Shown in pieces: positions 61,435-64,000 of a DNA stretch of 64,000 nt. Location of the stretch: contig OX485807.1 in assembly GCA_950295325.1 (NCBI GenBank), positions 51,882,796 to 51,946,795 on the forward strand. Reading direction: 5' to 3'. The notes beneath the pieces are model-generated. The model saw only the letters and a list, made by a program, of their open reading frames with translations, ran no database searches and was not told where the DNA came from. How positions within the stretch are numbered: the first letter of the stretch is position 1; each line of letters starts with the position of its first letter. This stretch comes from Polytrichum commune (taxonomy: Eukaryota > Streptophyta > Polytrichopsida > Polytrichales > Polytrichaceae). A program made the translations under genes and the position numbers.

Positions 61435-61952
61435 GACACTAAATATCATATTCAATGTAGTAGATGGTAATTGTTGTGGACCAAACATGTGATGATGTAT
61501 CTCAAACTGCAACTATGGATTGAAGCTTTACTTTGAAGAGGACTAGGCTAGTTGGAGAGCTCATTGACTAAGTTTATGTTGGAACTTTGGTTTTTGGGGG
61601 AAGATTGCATTTAGATAAGTTAAATGTCACATAACAAATGATGGGGCTGGAAACCGGGAGGATGGAGTAATGAAACGGTGCCCCTCGTAATAACGATTAG
61701 GATCTATAAGTTATAATAAGACGATCGCATACGGATGAGGACCAAAACAACTAAGGAATGCCTTGAGGATGTCACCGAGACTTGTCATCTCTTTGTAGAG
61801 ATGACTTGTCTACCATCTATCACCCTTTCTTGGATTGGTCATGTCTTCACTCTTTCCTAGTAGATTACCGTGTTCCTAAGTGTAAGTTTTTTGGATATCC
61901 ATCTCTACCTTCATCCAAGTAGGACTTATCTACACTAAATATGATATTTAGT
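61435..61952. mobile_element. Probable TIR element with CACTAAATAT ends
   Basis: CACTAAATATCATATTCAAT at left; CACTAAATATGATATTTAGT at right. The two ends are inverted copies. Related termini to the two MITE types above, but the interior is different; it may be a composite of neighbouring element ends. Confidence 0.45.
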
Positions 61953-62157
61953 GTGACTTATTATTTGGAATTACGTAATGTTGTAATTGTTTATTGTGCA
62001 TCTCATTTTTTACCAACCATGGTCGATTTGACTATTTGGACACCATAGAACATTAATATCTTTACTTGGTTGAAAAGTACATTAATAGTACGAAGATATA
62101 GGAACATGTAACTCCGAACAGTAAGTCATAGTAAATATCATATTTTGTGTATTGGTA

Positions 62158-62685
62158 CTACACCATTTATTGTATTTAGTGTCATGCACATTATTTGCAA
62201 AGGGCTTAAACTAGATGCATAGAGGTCTAAAGGTGTCACGCGTGCTAATGGCCAATATGATTCCATTCATCAACATAAGTAACTTCTTTGAGTGAAAAAT
62301 ATCTACGTTATGATGTATATAGAATATCACATTGGGATACTTTAGATGATAGTTTTGTGTTTGGGTATGCAAGGGGAATATCTTTGTGAGCATACTAATG
62401 GCAAATGTCATGTGTTTTACATTCTAGTATGCAAGACAAAGATATTATTGAGCATACTAATACCAAGTGTCATTTGTGTACACTTTAGTCAACTTGTAGA
62501 CCAATGTATAACATAAGCATGCACCTCATAACACTATTGAACATGCTCATGCCAAGGTATTAGTAAGCACACTTGAATGCCAAGTGTCATGAGGTGATAC
62601 GTATGGCGAAGTTGCTAATCATCAATCCAACCTAGCATACACCTCAAAATAGGGATTGTGACACTAAATACAATAAACGGTGTAG
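62158..62685. mobile_element. TIR MITE (~530-bp type), most intact copy
   Basis: CTACACCATTTATTGTATTT...GTGTCA at left; GTGACACTAAATACAATAAA...GGTGTAG at right, an inverted repeat of about 28 bp. Repeated GAGCATACTAAT and CAAGTGTCAT motifs lie inside. Confidence 0.82.
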
Positions 62686-64000
62686 TCCTTACCTCTTATA
62701 AGTCCTAGGTCTTACCGATTACTATGTTACATATTGATTCCTCTAGTAATGCTACTCCCAATGCTACTATTTCCCAGTATTCAATCCTATTGTTGCCCTC
62801 AATCTTGGACCCATGCCATCTTGGCCCGTTGCACCCATGTAACCATATACCCTTGCATGCGCGTACCCGCCATATCCATGCATGCATGCCCATGCCCATG
62901 CTCATAAGCCCCCATAACTTGCCACCATGCCTCCATGGAGCACTTTAAGAGCAAATCCCCCCCCCCCCCCCTCTTTTCTTTATGATTAAATTATCCAGAT
63001 TTGTCCTATTGCCCATGCCATGTGGCCACCTTAGCTCCATGCTCACACCTTAGCTCCATGCTCGCCACCTCCCCCTAGTTTCCGCCACCGTGTCCACATT
63101 TGACTCGTAGGTCCCCACCTTTCCACATTTTTTCCTCTTTCTTTTGTCCCATGTTTGTTTTGGGGAAGAATATGTGGCATGTGGGCCTTCTCTTTGGAGA
63201 GCTAGTTGGACATGTAACCATCTTTCGTAGATCCCCATCACCACCACCACCAGCTCTGTTGTATATAGAATACCAAACCTTCTAGGACTTGCCTCATTTT
63301 ACCTCTTACTCCATTAATCATGATATCCTTGTGTTATATTCCCGTAATCCTAATTCGACCACTAGAGTAGTGATCTATTCACTCCTTGTGATCCACTCAA
63401 CTACACTCCCTCCATCATGTTCGTGTGATAGTTCATTGAGAGGTTCCCGCTGGTTTAGTGGGGGATCCTCAATTGATGCTACTAACACAACTACCCCTTA
63501 CCTAGGGGAGTTCATTGGTGATTTATGTAGAAACAACGTGTGAGAAAAGGTAGGGTGGAATATATTTGTAAAACATAGATTTTATATCTTATTTAGATCT
63601 ACATTAGGCTCCATCATATACTCATCAGTGATTTATATATTACATACGGTACTAGAAATTGTGCTAATTAAGTAAAATTATTTTTTGTAAAATAGCATAA
63701 CAAAAATTGGAATGAATGATTATTTTTGTAGGATGAGTATGTTTAGAGGTAAAGTTAAATTGTGTTAAAAACAAATAGTGGGATTTTGTTGGAAACATGA
63801 ATGGAATTTCAATCAATGTAGATGAATTTTAGTTCGTCGTGGATGAACTTCAATCCAATATGGATGAACTTTGGTTCACTATGAATGAAACAAGAAAAAT
63901 AAGGTTTTAGAGGGTTAGAAGCACATTGAGCTAGTTTTCCCTTTCCATTGTCATTTTGCATAGGTCCTCCAATCACACAGTCACACCATCTTTTGATTAT
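62686..64000. other. Intergenic, low-complexity rich
   Basis: Contains CCATGC-type repeats (62870-62910), a C-run near 62957 and, at 63800-63890, three GGATGAACTT-like units related to the dispersed GGATGAA repeat. No gene seen. Confidence 0.4.

Noticed and set aside
1-64000. CRISPR arrays, bacterial operons, riboswitches or plasmid origins
   Set aside because: Intron-containing plant genes and plant transposons throughout; no regularly spaced short repeats of CRISPR type.

Overview
This window is nuclear DNA of a land plant. It is AT-rich, has long spliceosomal introns and large intergenic spaces, and is crowded with non-autonomous DNA transposons. No prokaryotic features, rRNA, convincing tRNA or CRISPR were seen. 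I cannot fix the species. Four protein-coding genes can be assembled from exons, all on the minus strand.

Genes. Three are paralogues of a 2-oxoglutarate/Fe(II)-dependent dioxygenase (plant DOXC type, three exons each): copy 1 at 1596-4250, copy 2 at 14545-18475 and copy 3 at 34407-39057. All three keep the iron ligands HxD...H and the RxS motif, so all look potentially functional. Copies 2 and 3 lie in a large direct segmental duplication (about 6430-19180 and 31979-39760); copy 1 is older. The fourth gene (43126-48594) is a SEC14-like phosphatidylinositol-transfer protein of the plant SFH type, read from about 13 exons.

Mobile elements. The duplicated segments allow relative dating, because one copy often preserves an empty site. 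A PIF/Harbinger-like element (8075-9298, TTA duplication) has its empty site near 34208. A 5.0-kb Mutator-like element with ~310-bp terminal repeats (9548-14567) landed in the last codons of copy 2, so that gene now takes its final residues and stop codon from the transposon end. A hAT-type MITE family (ends CA(G/A)TG, 8-bp duplications, several AACCGGTT palindromes) occurs at least five times. One copy lies inside the Mutator-like terminal repeat, one is nested inside a sibling at the probable core promoter of copy 1, and one in an intron of copy 3 was itself hit by a 1.18-kb hAT element. A second MITE family with perfect 8-bp duplications sits at 30876-31286 and 60437-60845. A palindromic repeat cluster (22091-27640) contains a solo LTR.

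Layout: 1-1595 no gene; 1596-4250 dioxygenase 1; 4880-6602 MITE-rich promoter side; 6430-19180 duplicated unit A; 19180-22090 AT-rich and featureless; 22091-27640 inverted-repeat cluster with solo LTR; 28197-30870 unrecognised coding remnants and a minisatellite; 31979-39760 duplicated unit B; 40437-41208 small TIR elements; 43126-50800 SEC14-like gene with a repeat-structured 5' region; 50816-64000 intergenic repeats and MITEs. The dioxygenases are a small tandem array probably serving specialised or hormone metabolism; nothing ties the SEC14-like gene functionally to them.
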